Source: Avena insularis (Eukaryota > Streptophyta > Magnoliopsida > Poales > Poaceae). Taken from it: a stretch of DNA of 64,000 nt. Location of the stretch: positions 439,756,028-439,820,027 of the forward strand of contig CM042688.1 of assembly GCA_023614405.1 (NCBI GenBank), given 5' to 3'. Positions 9,219-21,374 of the stretch are shown piece by piece (positions within the stretch are counted from its first letter, which is position 1; each line of letters begins with the position of its first letter). The notes beneath the pieces are model-generated. The model was not told where the DNA came from, searched no databases, and saw only the letters and a list, made by a program, of their open reading frames with translations. Position numbers and translations under genes: made by a program.

Positions 9219-11174
9219 TCCTATGACCATGATGTGGTGGTTTGACATATATATGGATCATCCCGTAGAGTGATTGCATGTGTTCTTTTCCTAAATCACA
9301 CATTGATATCTCTCCACTAGAGTCATTGATGATCCATGTTGATCATATCTATACATGACCACACACACTCTAGTCGATTATATTCTATGATGCACCTTCT
9401 CTGTCATACTGGTGCATTATTGCAATGTGTGGAAGTTGATTTCCTATGTGTGTTTTGCTTCTTATACACCATGGTTTTCCACTTGGATCCCCTAGAGTCA
9501 TTGCACATTGCATACGTGTGTTCTTTTCCAAAACCACATTGATATTTGACCACACACACTCCAGTGGATTCAGTGATTCAACTTGTGTCACACGGGTGTG
9601 TGCGTTTTTGGTGTCTATATATATGACCATGATGGTTTAACACACATATATATGGATCATCCCCGAGAGTGATTGCATGTGTTCTTTTCCTAAACCACAC
9701 ATTGATAGATCTCTCCACTAGAGTCATTGATGATCCATATGACCACATTGATCATATCTATACATGACCACCCACACTCTAGTGGATTATATTCTGTGAT
9801 GCAACTTCTCTGTCACACTGGTGCATCATTGCAATGTGTGGAAGTTGATTTCCTATGTGTGTTTTGCTTCTTCTACACCATGGTTTTCGACTTGGATCCC
9901 CCTAGAGTCATTGCACATTGCATATGTGTGTTCTTTCCAAAACAACATTGATATCTGACCACACACACTCCAGTGGATTCTGTGCTTCAACTTCTGTCAC
10001 ACTAGTGTGTGTTTTTGGTCTCTATATGTATGACCATGATGGTTTGGCACATATATATATGGATCATCCCCTAGAGTGATTACATGTGTTCTTTTCCTAA
10101 ACGACACATTGATATATCTCTCCACTAGAGCCATTGATGATCCACATAACCACATTGATCATATCTATACATGACCACACACACTCCAGTGGATTATATT
10201 TTGTGATGCAACTTCTCTGTCACACTGGTGCATTATTGCAGTGTGTTCAAGTTGACTTCCTATGTGTGTTTTGCTTCTTCTACACCATGGTTTTCCACTT
10301 GGATCCCCCTAGAGTCATTGCACATTGCATATGTGTGTTATTTTCCAAAACCACATTGATATCTGACCACACACACTCCAGTGGATTCTGTGATTCAACT
10401 TCTGTCGCACTGGTGTGTGTGTTTTTGGTCTCTATATATATGACCATGATGGTTTGACACACACATATATATGGATCATCCCCTAGAGTTATTTCATGTG
10501 TTCTTTTCCTAAACCACATTGATATCTCCACTAAAGAGTCATTGATGATCCACATGACCACACTGCATGTGTTATTTTCCAAGACCACATTGATATCTAC
10601 ATCACCATACACACTCCACTAGTAGATTCTTCTCTCTATCACACTGCTTCATTAATATAATGTGTGGAAGTTGCTTTTCCTATGTGTGTTTTGCTTCTAC
10701 ACCATGGTTTGCCACTTGGACCCCCTAGAATCATTGCACATTGCATACATGTATTCTTTTCAAAAACCACTTTGATATATATCTACATGACCACACACAC
10801 TCTAGTGGATTCTGTGATACAACTTCTCTGTCACACTGGTGCATTGCAATTTTTGGAAGTTGCTTTCCTATGTGTGTTTTGCTTCTACACCATGATTTGC
10901 CACTTGGGTCCCCATAGAGTCATTTTGGACATTGCATATATGTGTTCTTTTCCAAAACCACATTGATATCTACATGACCACACAAACACTCCATTGGATC
11001 TGTGATGCAACTTCTCTATCACACTGTGCATTGCAAAATGTGTGAAAGTTGATTTCCTATGTGTATGTGTTTTGCTTCAACACCATGGTTTGCCACATGG
11101 GTACCCATAGAGTCATTGCACATTGCATATATGTGTTCTTTTCAAAAACCACATTGATATATCTACATGACCAC
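9219..11174. repeat. Tandem array, about 405-bp units then about 187-bp units
   Basis: TATGACCATGATG begins units at 9222, 9622, 10029 and 10439, giving periods of 400, 407 and 410. From about 10630 the array continues as shortened units (TATCACACTG...GTGTGGAAGTTG) spaced about 185-190 bp. It is interrupted at 11174 by gypsy X and resumes at 34083 in register. The ORFs in it (VISIHDHTHSSG-type) repeat with the array and are not genes. Confidence 0.9.
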
Positions 11175-14170
11175 TGATGTCTACGCACTTCTATTCTTGT
11201 AGACAATTGTTGGGCCTCCAAGTGTAGAGGTTTGTAGAACAGCAGCAAGTTTCCCTTAAGTGGATTACCCAAGGTTTATCGAACTCAGGGAGGAAGTGGT
11301 CAAAGGTATCCCTCTCAAGCAATCCTGCAATCAAGATACAAGAAGTCTCTTGTGTCCCCAACACACCCAATACACTTGTCAGGTGTATAGGTGGACTAGT
11401 TCGGCGAAGAAATAGTCAAATACAAGTGGTATGGATAATTATAAGTGGTAACGGTGCCAGAAAAGAGCTTGACGGGTAGGAAGATACTAAAGGCAATCTA
11501 AAATAAAGATGGAGGCAAGCAAACATGTAACAGATCTAGTTGCAAACGGTGTTTCAATGCTTAGAAACAAGGCCTAGGGATCATACTTTCACTAGTGAAC
11601 ACTCTCATATAAATTTCATCTCTTTATGATACTACTCTCCGGTTGGACACTCTAATCCATGGTAGGGCTATAACATCACACCTCAAAGTCCGCCTTCCTG
11701 ATGGCTCATGATTGATGTAGAGCTCGTTGGGAACCCCAAGAGGAAGGTATGATGAGCACAGCAGCAAGTTTCCCTCAGTTATGAAACCAAGGTTTAATTG
11801 AACCAGTAGGAGTAAGGAAATGCCCCAAAGTTGTTGCTAGCTGAGCCTTGGTAGGGCGCACTACAGGTGCTAGTAGCAACATGGATACCTGCACAACACA
11901 ACCACAGAACTTTGTCCCCAACTTGCGATGAGGTTGTTAATCTCACTGGTTTTGCTGAAAACAAAGGATTAAACGTATCAAATGGAAGGAAGTAATAGTT
12001 TGCAGAAAGTAAACACAAAACAGTAAACAATTTATAGATTGTATGTAAAAGAAAAGGACCGGGATCCATAGTTCACTAGAGGTGGCTCTCCTTAAGATAG
12101 ATAACATGCTGGGTGAACAAATTACAGCGGGGCAATTGACAAACATCGAGAAAGCAATACATGCATATACTAATCATCTTGAGTCCTTTGGAACTTGATT
12201 GGGCATTACAACATTATACATAGACCGCCATCCAACTGCATCTATTACTAATAATCCACCTTCAGGTTATCATCCGAACCCCCTCCAGTATTAAGTTGCA
12301 AGCAATAGATTATTGCTTTACGAATTATGTGTAAAGTAATCAATACGATTGTTCCATGAACAAAGGATTGTTGTTTTCTCCCTAGTAGCAACATCACATC
12401 TAGTACCTTAGAGATTTCTGTCACTTCTCCAAATTACCAGAGGCATGAACCCACTATCGAGCATAAATACTACCTCTTGGAGTTGCTAGCATCTACTTGG
12501 CCAAGATAGCTACTAACAACGGAAAGCATGCAAGATCACAAATAACAAAGACATGATAGAATCAATAATCAATCTGAAATAGCATCTCAATATCCATCGG
12601 ATCCCCGCAAACACAACATGCAGAATTACAAATAGGTGATCTTGATCATGAACGGAGCTCACAAGATCTAGACATGAAAGCACAAAGGAGGAGAACCAGC
12701 CATCTAGCTACTACATGGATCCGTAGTCCAAGGATGAACTACTCACGCATCACACCAGAGGCTTGCATGGTGATGAAGAAGGCCTCCAGGGTGAATTCCC
12801 CTCTCTAGCAGGGTGCCGGGAAGAGCTTCAGATCCCTCCCGATCTAGGGATGGAGATGACGGCGGCTACAGACTCTTTCATGGATTTTTGATCGGGTGCT
12901 TAGGGTTTTTGTCCTGAGGGCATCTTATAGGCGGAAGGAGAAGCCGAGGGGGTGCCGGGGTCGGCCAGACCACCCCCTGGCGCGGGCCAGGCCTGGCCAC
13001 GCGGCCAGGTGGTGTGTCCGGCCCCCAGCCCTTCTCCGTCTTGTATACTAGCATCTGATGACTTCTGAAAAAATAGGCACTTTGGATTTTGTCCCATCCA
13101 ATTCCGAGAATATTCATTTTCTGACTTTCCTGGAACCAAAAATAGTAGAAAACAGGCAGCTAGCACTTTGGCCCTTGTTAATAGGTTAGTCCGAGAAATC
13201 ATATGAAAAGTACTCCAAAGTGTGGACAAAACACAAGAAAGTGGATAAAACCAAGCATGGAACATAAAAAATTATATATACATTTGCAATGTATCACTTC
13301 CCCATATAGATAACCCCACACTGTCACCTTGAGTGCTAGATGATTCCAACAAACACCACAATTTTATAGAGACATCCAACTCCAAATATAATTCATAACA
13401 AGTATTTGTGTAACCTTAGCCAAAGTGCCACACGGTGTGCACACTGTCAACTTCACACACATGGGGATAAGCAGAGACTCATTAAATAACTTAAGTAGAA
13501 GAATATATCTATATATTACAAAGCTCATGATCTCAATAAGATCACGCATGGAGAGAGAGATGAACACATAGCTACCGGTAGAGCCCTTAGCCTCGAGGAA
13601 GAACTACTCCCTCATCATCATGGGAATCGGCAACAGCGATGGAGATGGTGGTGGAGATCGATGGAGATGGCTTCAGCTACAATTCCCCGTCCCAGTAGGG
13701 TGCCGGAACAGAGACTTTCTATCCCCCGAATCTCCCCTTCAGTGGCGGCAACGCTGTGGAGGTTTTCGTGGCTTTCTCCTCGATTCTTTAGGGTTTCTAC
13801 ATTGGAAGATTATTATAGGTGAAAGGGGAGGCCAAGGGGGTGCCCGAGGCGGCTGCACCCCTCCAGGCGCGGGCTAGGCCAGGCCACACGGCCCCCCTCG
13901 AGGCCCTTCTCCGTATCGTCTTCTGGCTCCGTGTTTCCCTCAATGAAATATTGACTTTGGCTTTTGTCTCGTCCAATTCTGAGAATATTCATTTTCTGGC
14001 TTTTCTGGAACCAAAAACAGAAGAAAACAGGCAACTGGCACTATGGCATCTTGTTAATAGGTTAGTCCCATAAAACATAAAAATACCTCAAAGTGTTGAC
14101 AAAGCAAAGCAATGTAGATACTAAACAATCATGGAACATCAAAACTTATAAATACATTTGCAACGTATCA
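11175..14170 (-). repeat. X 3' LTR, interrupted by a solo LTR
   Basis: This aligns to 32665-34082 on both sides of the inserted solo LTR at 11699-13296. Without the insert and one CTTCC copy it is 1393 bp, against 1418 bp for the right LTR. It starts TGATG and ends TATCA. Confidence 0.92.
11699..13296 (-). mobile_element. Solo LTR of a third gypsy family, inside X's LTR
   Basis: This 1598-bp segment begins TGATGGCTCATG and ends AATGTATCA. It has the perfect duplication CTTCC at 11694-11698 and 13297-13301. The right LTR of X lacks it. Its terminal 150 bp resemble X's own LTR end (AATAGGTTAGTCC...GCATGGAACAT), so it comes from a related family. The absence of internal sequence and of a second LTR indicates unequal recombination after insertion. 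Confidence 0.9.
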
Positions 14171-14517
14171 TAAACCCCAATCTTAACTCCTGCTCGTCCT
14201 CGAGTAGGTTAGTGATAAAAAGAATAATTTTTGAGGTGACATGCACCATCACAATGAAGATCAAACCATTTGCAAGCATTGAAATCTAGGATCAAAGTAC
14301 TCTAAACATGAGCATGAAAGATGAAGTTCTAACAATAACACATAGTGACTATGCATGGAACATGGAAGGATACAAACAAATATCATGAATAACAATGCAT
14401 TGAAAGACGTTTGTTTGTTTCACATATAGAAAACACAGTATAGTGGCATTCAACTTGTCCCTCATGGAGTAGCAAAACATAAATGCATAGGACACCTTCA
14501 AAGTTCATAAGGGTGAC
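14171..14517. other. X 3' internal non-coding end
   Basis: This is the short remainder of X's internal region between its 3' LTR and the Y insertion. Immediately next to the LTR, on the minus strand, the purine-rich AAGATTGGGGTTTA is the probable polypurine tract. No ORF. Confidence 0.7.
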
Positions 14518-16032
14518 TGATGACCCACAAGTATAGGGGGTGTATCGCAGTATTTTCGATAAGTAAGGGTGTCGAACCCAACGAGGAGCAGAAGGTGCTG
14601 GCTAGTGGTATGGATCAGGGATTCTCTGTAAATACTTAGCAAACGGATTTTTAGGGGGTTTTGAAAAAGCAAGTAAACAAAGTATGAGTAAATAAAAGAC
14701 AGTAGGAATAAATGCAGCAAGTGGCCCAATCCTTTATGCAGCAAAGGACAAGCCGGTTGTATTACTTAAGATGACAAAACATTCTTGAGGACACATGGGA
14801 AGACTGTCAAGTGCTTTCGCTTCATATAGTTGATTAATCTTCTTTAGCTTGCTTAATGTTGTGTGGGTGAACCTGTGCTAATGTACCGACCTTCCTAGGA
14901 CTATTACATACTTGTGATTATACCCCTTGCAAACATCCGTAAGTACAAGAAAGTAATTAAGGTAGAAACCTAACCACAGCTTTAAACTCTAAGAGCCGTA
15001 TGTCCCTTGTGCAATGGTTTCCTAACGAGGGTTCAGGTTTCTGTCACTCCGACAACCCCTACGATTAGTAGCCAAATACACAATGCATTCCCCTAGGCCC
15101 ATATAGGTGAAGTGTCATGTAGTCGACGTTCACATGACACCACTAGAAGAAGAACACCACAACTTAAATATCAAACTATTGAATCTTTCTCAACACAATT
15201 CCACTACTAACAACAGGACTTCTCCCATGTCCTCAAGAACAAAACGAACTACTCACAAGACATCATATGGATCATGATCAGAGATGGAATAATGATGTGT
15301 AACAATCTGAACATAAATGATAATTCAATGGTTTACTCAGTAGCATCAACTACAAAGAGTAATCAATACCGGGAAAGTTTCCCCTAAGAACTATGCAAGA
15401 TTCAACCCAATTGTTACAGCAATATGGAGATGATGAAGAGGGTGCTGATGGTGATGATGGTGGTGATGATGGTGATGATGATCCTGATGAAGTCCAGCTT
15501 GATGGTGGTGTTGATGGTGATGATCTCCCCTCTCCGGAAAGGAATTCCCCCGACAGAAATCTGTCTGCCGGAGAGATCTTTCTCTCTCGGTGTTTTCCGC
15601 CCCACAGAGGCGGCGAAATCTTTCTGTGGTCGCTCCCCGAGTCTTAGGGTTTCGGGAGGAATATATATGCTAGAGGGTAGAGCCAGAGGTGGGCCAGGGT
15701 GGCCACACCACCTGGTGGCGCGGCCTAGGGTGGCCCACGCTAGGGGGTGGTGTGGGCCCCCTGTGGCCCATCTCCACTCCCTCTTCTGGCAGCCTTTGTC
15801 TTCTAGAAAATAGGAATTTCCGTATATTTTCCCGGATTTTCTGATCTTCGCGAATTTTGCCTCCAAACAGGACCTTTTCCATCAGAATCCTGACTGCAGC
15901 TATCCATGCTCCAAAAGTCATGAACCATGCAAAAACAGATGAAATAACATAAGTATCATCTCTTAATATGAAATATATCAATGAATAACAGTGAATTATG
16001 ATATAGAATAGTGATGCAAAATGGACGTATCA
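14518..16032 (-). repeat. Y 3' LTR
   Basis: This 1515-bp LTR starts TGATGACCCACAAG and ends GGACGTATCA. A GAT/GATG-rich microsatellite at about 15425-15520 differs in length from the other LTR (28611-28700). ORFs within it are by-products. Confidence 0.93.
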
Positions 16033-16046
16033 ACTCCCCCAAGCTT
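16033..16046 (-). other. Y polypurine tract
   Basis: On the minus strand this reads AAGCTTGGGGGAGT directly before the 3' LTR. It is the usual plus-strand DNA primer of gypsy elements. Confidence 0.8.
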
Positions 16047-18039
16047 AGACTTTGCTTGTCCCCAAGCGAAACTAGGCTCAATAAACATGCCCTCAGGTTT
16101 ATGGAGTGAAGAGTCGATAAAAGAATACGGACAAGAAGCATCACATTCATCAATGCATAGATCATAATAGAAGACAACTCACTATTATATAACTCAACTT
16201 GCAATAAGTAAAGGAAACACAATAAAGATACATAAACTGAATCATAATTGGTAATGGCAAACTTAGCTCTTGGTCAAAGAGTAGTTGATAATTTGCTGGA
16301 GTTCACAAATAACTGGTTTTCAATGATAGCTTTCAAAGTAGTAAACATCAAGATAAGAGCAATGTGAAAAACAAGGAACATAAGAAACATGATTGAATAA
16401 ATCATCATATGAATGAATAAAACACAACAACTCAAAATACTTGCTGAGATAGAAGGGAATAGGTTTACTGACTCAACTTAAAAGTAAAAGAAAGGCCATT
16501 CGCAGAGGGAAGCAGGGATTGCAAGATTCATAAAGAGCTCCCAAAAATTATGATACTTACTAGCTTTCAGCTCTCATTGCCCCTATCATAGGCATCTTTA
16601 GGTGATTAAGGTTAAAGTGATCAAATATGAGGATATGCATTGACAAGTTGTAAATTGAGAATCTCATGTCCCTTGAATACGAGGCCCGCTCCTCATGCTA
16701 CTCAAATTTAGTCACCGGTAAGTTCTTGTCATCGTAAGCATATGTGTATCATAGAGAACCTCCAACGGGGTACCCCTTGCCCGATGATACGAAAGAATCC
16801 CCATATCAAAATGACAAGGCAAGCAGACAACAAGTATCTCAGTAATCTTCTTATTTACCATGGGAATATGGTGCTTTTTTCTCTCTTCCTCTTTTCATAA
16901 TATCTTTTTTTTCTTTTTTCTCAAAATCGGACTCTTTTTTTATAAGAAGAATGCTTCATAGATACTCGTTATGGTTACGCTGCAGGTTTCCACCATGTCA
17001 GCATGGATTAGACCAGCGGCCTAGGCGTTTCTCTAACACACATGCATAACTCCATGGACTTACAAGCTCCCCTTTCATTTCACAATCATTTACATCCATA
17101 GACAAAAGAACATGATATCAACTAGGTACAAAGTACCAGTGCAATGTTGAAAGCGTTCCCCATGACAGCATGGTTCTGCTAATTCCCAACTCACAAAGCG
17201 CAAGCATATACGCAACATAGATGGGCACAATGGTTTCAAGTTTATTAGATGCAAGAAAGTAAAGTGTGGCATCAAGTTCGTCGGAGCTTTAATCACTAAT
17301 GTTCACATAACAAGTTTAATTTGGAAGGTAGATAAAAACAAGAATTTACTTGGAATAGCAATAATGCTAATAGGTAGGTATGGTGGACACAAATGGCATG
17401 GGTTTGGTTTAAAGGAGGTGGATGCACGAGAAGAATTCCCTCTCAGTACAGGTTTTTGGCTAGCAAGGCTGGGTAGCAAGAATAAGATTTGAAGGAAACA
17501 AACAAACATACAAGATAAACAAACATACAAGTGATAAAAACAAACATGCAATCTTCCTTGGAAGCACAAAAGATCTTAACTAGAGAATACTAGACTTATG
17601 AGCAAATCAAGAAAGAAAGATGATGAAATTATTTTTCTTTAGAGTACTTTTATCTTTTCATTCAACTCTCAAAAATAGTGTTGCTACTGACCGAGCCAGG
17701 TTTGCCAAAACCAACTAAATTAACTCAATGATCCCAGAGTGATACCAATACTAACAACAAGATCAATCATATAACCACGAATTGAAAACTAATATAAACT
17801 ATGCAAAAGAGTAAATGATAGAACTTCTCATTAATATTCCATAACAGCAACTCACACCAAGGGATACATATCTAACGAGAGAGGGGACACTTCCATAATG
17901 CAAACCATCCTACATAATAACTTCTCTATTCATGATATGACTCTACTAAAAATGTAAAAAGATAGAAGATAGTGATGTGATACCGCGGCACTCCCCCAAG
18001 CTTGGAACAAGCCAAGGGGATGCCAAACCTGATGACGAG
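16047..18039 (-). other. Y 3' non-coding region, homologous to X
   Basis: About 2 kb lies between the accessory ORF and the polypurine tract. 16440-17290 aligns closely with 29340-30190 of X: the same order of AAAGGCC, CTCATGTCCCTTGAATACGA, CATGTGTATCATAGAGAACC and CAAAATGACAAGGCAAGCAG. No ORF of substance. Confidence 0.75.
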
Positions 18040-18498
18040 TTACTCCTTCGGTGGTGGTGGTATTCTCTTGATGAGCTCTTTTATCAATTTCCCCAAGTCC
18101 TCAATCTCGAAGGTGAGAGTATGAATCAACTCCGAGTTGTGCTCGATGCGGTGCATGATCATGTCAGATTGTGGATCCCAGCTCTTGTGATTCTTTTTTC
18201 GCTCTTCCCTCTTGGAGTCTTCTTTTCCTACATGGTTATGGATAAAGGTATGGAAAGGACTCTTGGTGCTTGGAGAAGGTGTCTGTGGTGCCAAACAGTG
18301 ACGCGGAGGCTTCCCTCTAGTTGACATCCGTGCAGTCCTCCTGATCCTGGCAGGGTTTGCCACCACTCCAATGCTTACAATGGTAGTGCCAGTGTGCTTT
18401 GCCTCCTCTTCACCTTCGCTCTTGATCTCCTTCTCCTGCCTAGGGTCTTCGAGGTCTTCCTCCATAGGCTCCTTTCCTTTATCCTTGGCGGACACCAT
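18040..18498 (-). CDS. Y accessory ORF after integrase, unknown function
   Basis: This 152-residue minus-strand ORF starts MVSAKDKGKEPMEEDLED. It is rich in Lys and Glu at the N terminus (residues 1-35), then Ser/Thr/Pro-rich and basic in the middle. It ends with a helix of hydrophobic heptads (IEHNSELIHTLTFEIEDLGK) that could form a coiled coil. It is separate from pol and lies 340 bp downstream of integrase, a position where several plant gypsy families carry lineage-specific ORFs. It has no recognised domain. The open frame and biased composition favour a real retroelement ORF. Function unknown. Confidence 0.55.
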   Translation of the reverse strand: MVSAKDKGKEPMEEDLEDPRQEKEIKSEGEEEAKHTGTTIVSIGVVANPARIRRTARMSTRGKPPRHCLAPQTPSPSTKSPFHTFIHNHVGKEDSKREERKKNHKSWDPQSDMIMHRIEHNSELIHTLTFEIEDLGKLIKELIKRIPPPPKE

Positions 18499-18840
18499 TG
18501 TGCTTCTAAGCTTTCAAAGATAGTTCCTGGCAGAAACAGATCAAAACAAAAAAACGATGAAAACACGATATACGAACCTCGGGAGATCCAGGGGGTTATA
18601 CATTACGAAGTTTCACAACAAAAGGAAGGTACTGGGAGAAAACGAGTCGGAGGTGGAGTCCGGAGTGGCCACACCACCTGGTGGCATGGCCAGGGGTGGG
18701 CCCACGCCACAGGGTGGTGTGAGCCACCTTGGCTCTGTTTCTGTCCCTTTTTCGCTTCGTAACTTTCCTTATTGTCTAAAAACTGCAAAAAATATAGTTG
18801 GATAGTATTTTCGCGGAACTTTTCTTACCAGAACTGTTAC

Positions 18841-20139
18841 CTATTTGAAAACGGACTCTGCAGGTCTCTGAATTTTGTTCTTGATAAATTTCTCCGGAGT
18901 TATCACTTGAAAGGCATCAACATCTTCATTGTAAGAATCTCCAGCAATATAGTGCTTGAGTCGCTGCCCATTCACTACTTGTGTAGTATTATCTTTTAAA
19001 GAAGAAATTTTTATTGCTCCTGAACGGTACACTTCTTCAATAATGAAGGGTCCTTCCCATTTTGCCAGTAGCTTTCCTGCAAAAAATCTGAGACGAGACC
19101 TATACAATAGAACTTTGTCACCAACATGAAATTTTCTCTTAAGTATTTGCTTGTCATGCCATCTTTTAACTTTTTCTTTAAATAGCCTAGCATTTTCATA
19201 GGCTTCACTCCTCCATTCATCTAAGGAACTTAAATCAAATAATCTTTTCTCACCTACGAGCTTACAATCTCTATTGAGTTCTTTAACTGCCCAGTAAGCT
19301 TTGTGTTCTAATTCTAAAGGTAGGTGACAAGCTTTCCCATAAACCATTTTATAAGGAGACATCCCCATAGGGTTTTTGTAGGTAGTTCTATAAGCCCATA
19401 AAGCATCATTCAACTTTTTAGCCCAATTTTTTCTAGATCTATTAACAGTCTTTTGCAAGATGGATTTAATTTCCCTATTTGATAACTCTACTTGCCCACT
19501 AGTTTGGGGGTGATAAGCTGAAGCAATTATATGATTAACATCATATTTAGCAAGGGTCTTTCTAAAACCACCATGAATGAAATGAGAACCCCCATCAGTC
19601 ATGAGATACCTAGGCCCTCCAAACCTAGGAAAGATAACATCCTTAAGCATTTTTAGAGAAGTCTCCCCATCAGCACTCTTCGTAGGAATGGCTTCTACCC
19701 ACTTAGTAACATAATCAACGGCAACAAGAATATGAGTATAACCTTTCGAGGGAGGAAAAGGGACCATAAAGTCAAATCCCCAGCAATCAAATGGTTCAAT
19801 AACTAGAGAGTAGTTCATAGTAATTTCATTGCGTCTATAAATATTACCCACACGCTGACATTCATCACAAGATAAAACAAATTTTCTTGCATCTTTAAAA
19901 AGGGTAGGCCAGTAGAAACCTGATTGTAGCACCTTTTGCGCAGTTCTATCTCCTGCATGATGTCCTCCATAAGCACTACCATGACATTTACGCAATATCT
20001 CCTTTTGTTCATATTCTGGAACAAATCTTCGCATAATACCATCCACTCCTTCTTTATATAAGTGTGGGTCATCCCAATAATAATGCCTCAAATCATAAAA
20101 GAACTTCCTTCTTTGCTGAGCTGTAAAAGTTGGAGGCAA
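18841..20139 (-). CDS. Y integrase
   Basis: This open frame of 432 residues covers a whole gypsy integrase from just before the zinc-binding domain to the C-terminal domain. The HHCC domain is visible (YGGHHAGDRT, then CDECQRVGN at about residues 55-95). The catalytic Asp residues lie in VAVDYVTKWVEA and LMTDGGSHF, and the Glu in TSGQVELSNRE, so the DDE triad is complete. The C-terminal part has VGDKVLLYRSRLRFF and KWEGPFIIEEVY. No premature stop occurs, so this is the best preserved gene in the window. It was probably translated as part of a polyprotein, and the frame is separated from RT/RNase H by stops at about 20140-20272. Confidence 0.92.
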   Translation of the reverse strand: MPPTFTAQQRRKFFYDLRHYYWDDPHLYKEGVDGIMRRFVPEYEQKEILRKCHGSAYGGHHAGDRTAQKVLQSGFYWPTLFKDARKFVLSCDECQRVGNIYRRNEITMNYSLVIEPFDCWGFDFMVPFPPSKGYTHILVAVDYVTKWVEAIPTKSADGETSLKMLKDVIFPRFGGPRYLMTDGGSHFIHGGFRKTLAKYDVNHIIASAYHPQTSGQVELSNREIKSILQKTVNRSRKNWAKKLNDALWAYRTTYKNPMGMSPYKMVYGKACHLPLELEHKAYWAVKELNRDCKLVGEKRLFDLSSLDEWRSEAYENARLFKEKVKRWHDKQILKRKFHVGDKVLLYRSRLRFFAGKLLAKWEGPFIIEEVYRSGAIKISSLKDNTTQVVNGQRLKHYIAGDSYNEDVDAFQVITPEKFIKNKIQRPAESVFK

Positions 20140-20271
20140 ATACTTGGAGACAATAAAGTTAGCATAATCAGCGTACTTAGGGCTCCTTCACTAGCTTACC
20201 CCTACCGCACCCAACTGCTCATTTGGAAAACTATCATTAACAGGCATAGGGTCAAAAGAGATGTTTTCCAA

Positions 20272-21360
20272 TCAAGATAAATTATCAGCTACAGGGTTTT
20301 CAGCACCTTTCCTATCTACTATATGTAGATCAAACTCCTGTAAAAGCAGCACCCATCTAATAAGCCTAGGCTTAGCATCCTTCTTCGTCATAAGGTATTT
20401 AATAGCAGCATGATCAGTATGAATGGTGACTTTTGAGTCTACAATATAGGGTCTAAACTTATCACAAGCGAAGACGACAGCTAGAAATTCTTTTTCAGTA
20501 GTAGCATAATTCCTTTGAGCAGCGTCTAGAGTATTACTAGCATAATGAATAACATTTAGCTTTTTATCAATTCGTTGCCCAAGGACAGCACCTACAGCAA
20601 AATTACTAGCATCACACATTATTTTAAAGGGTAAACTCCAATCAGGTGGTTGAACGATAGGAGCTGTGGTTAAAGCCTTCTTAAGAGTTTCAAAAGCTTC
20701 CGTACAATCATCATCAAAAACAGAGGGTACATCCTTTTGAAGAAGATTAGTGAGGGGTTTTGATATCCTAGAAAAATCTTTAATAAACCTTCTATAGAAA
20801 CCAGCATGACCAAGGATACTACAAATACCTTTGATGTCTCTTCGACATGGCATTTTCTCAATTGCCTCAACCTTAGCTCTATCAACTTCTATGCCTCTTT
20901 CAGAAACCTTATGCCCAAGGACAATTCCTTCATTAACCATGAAGTGGCATTTCTCCCAATTAAGAACAAGATTAGTTTCTTCACACCTCTGTAAAACTTT
21001 ATCAAGATTGTGCAGACAATTATCAAAAGAAGTTCCATAGACAGAAAAGTCATCCATGAACACTTCCACAATTTCCTCACAAAAACCATGAAAGATAGCA
21101 GACATGCATCTTTGAAAAGTAGCAGGAGCATTACATAAACCAAAAGGCATACGTCTATAAGCATAAGTTCCATAAGGGCAAGTAAAAGTAGTTTTTTCTT
21201 GATCTTGTTGTTTAACCGCAATTTGAGAGAAACCTGAATAACCATCAAGAAAACCAAAATGGGTCTTTTTAGACAACCTTTCTAACATTTGATCAATAAA
21301 AGGAAGCGGGTAGTGATCTTTCTTAGTAACCTTGTTGACTTTCCTAAAATCAATGCACAT
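20272..21360 (-). pseudogene. Y reverse transcriptase and RNase H
   Basis: The frame opens at the RT motif [20 protein letters not shown] and holds the palm-domain motif FMDDFSVYG (the YxDD equivalent) and [14 protein letters not shown]. It then runs into RNase H, with acidic residues visible in [35 protein letters not shown] and [12 protein letters not shown]. It ends at [11 protein letters not shown], the linker before integrase. The N-terminal fingers of RT lie in the preceding frame. A frameshift and a TAA just before the MCIDFRK motif separate the two, so no full-length polymerase can be made from this copy. Confidence 0.92.
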
Positions 21361-21374
21361 CCTTTAGCCTACCA

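Noticed and set aside
9336..10966. Series of similar 65-110-residue ORFs (VISIHDHTHSSG type)
   Set aside because: They repeat with the period of the tandem array and overlap on both strands, so they are repeat by-products.
9219..11174. Possible CRISPR-like or satellite centromere array
   Set aside because: Units are about 400 bp without unique spacers, few in number and confined to the CACTA interior. This fits a local tandem repeat.
15393..15981. Overlapping ORFs with Asp- or Met-rich runs, and the matching set at 28584-29160
   Set aside because: They come from a GAT microsatellite within the two LTRs of Y and occur in both copies only because the LTRs are duplicates.
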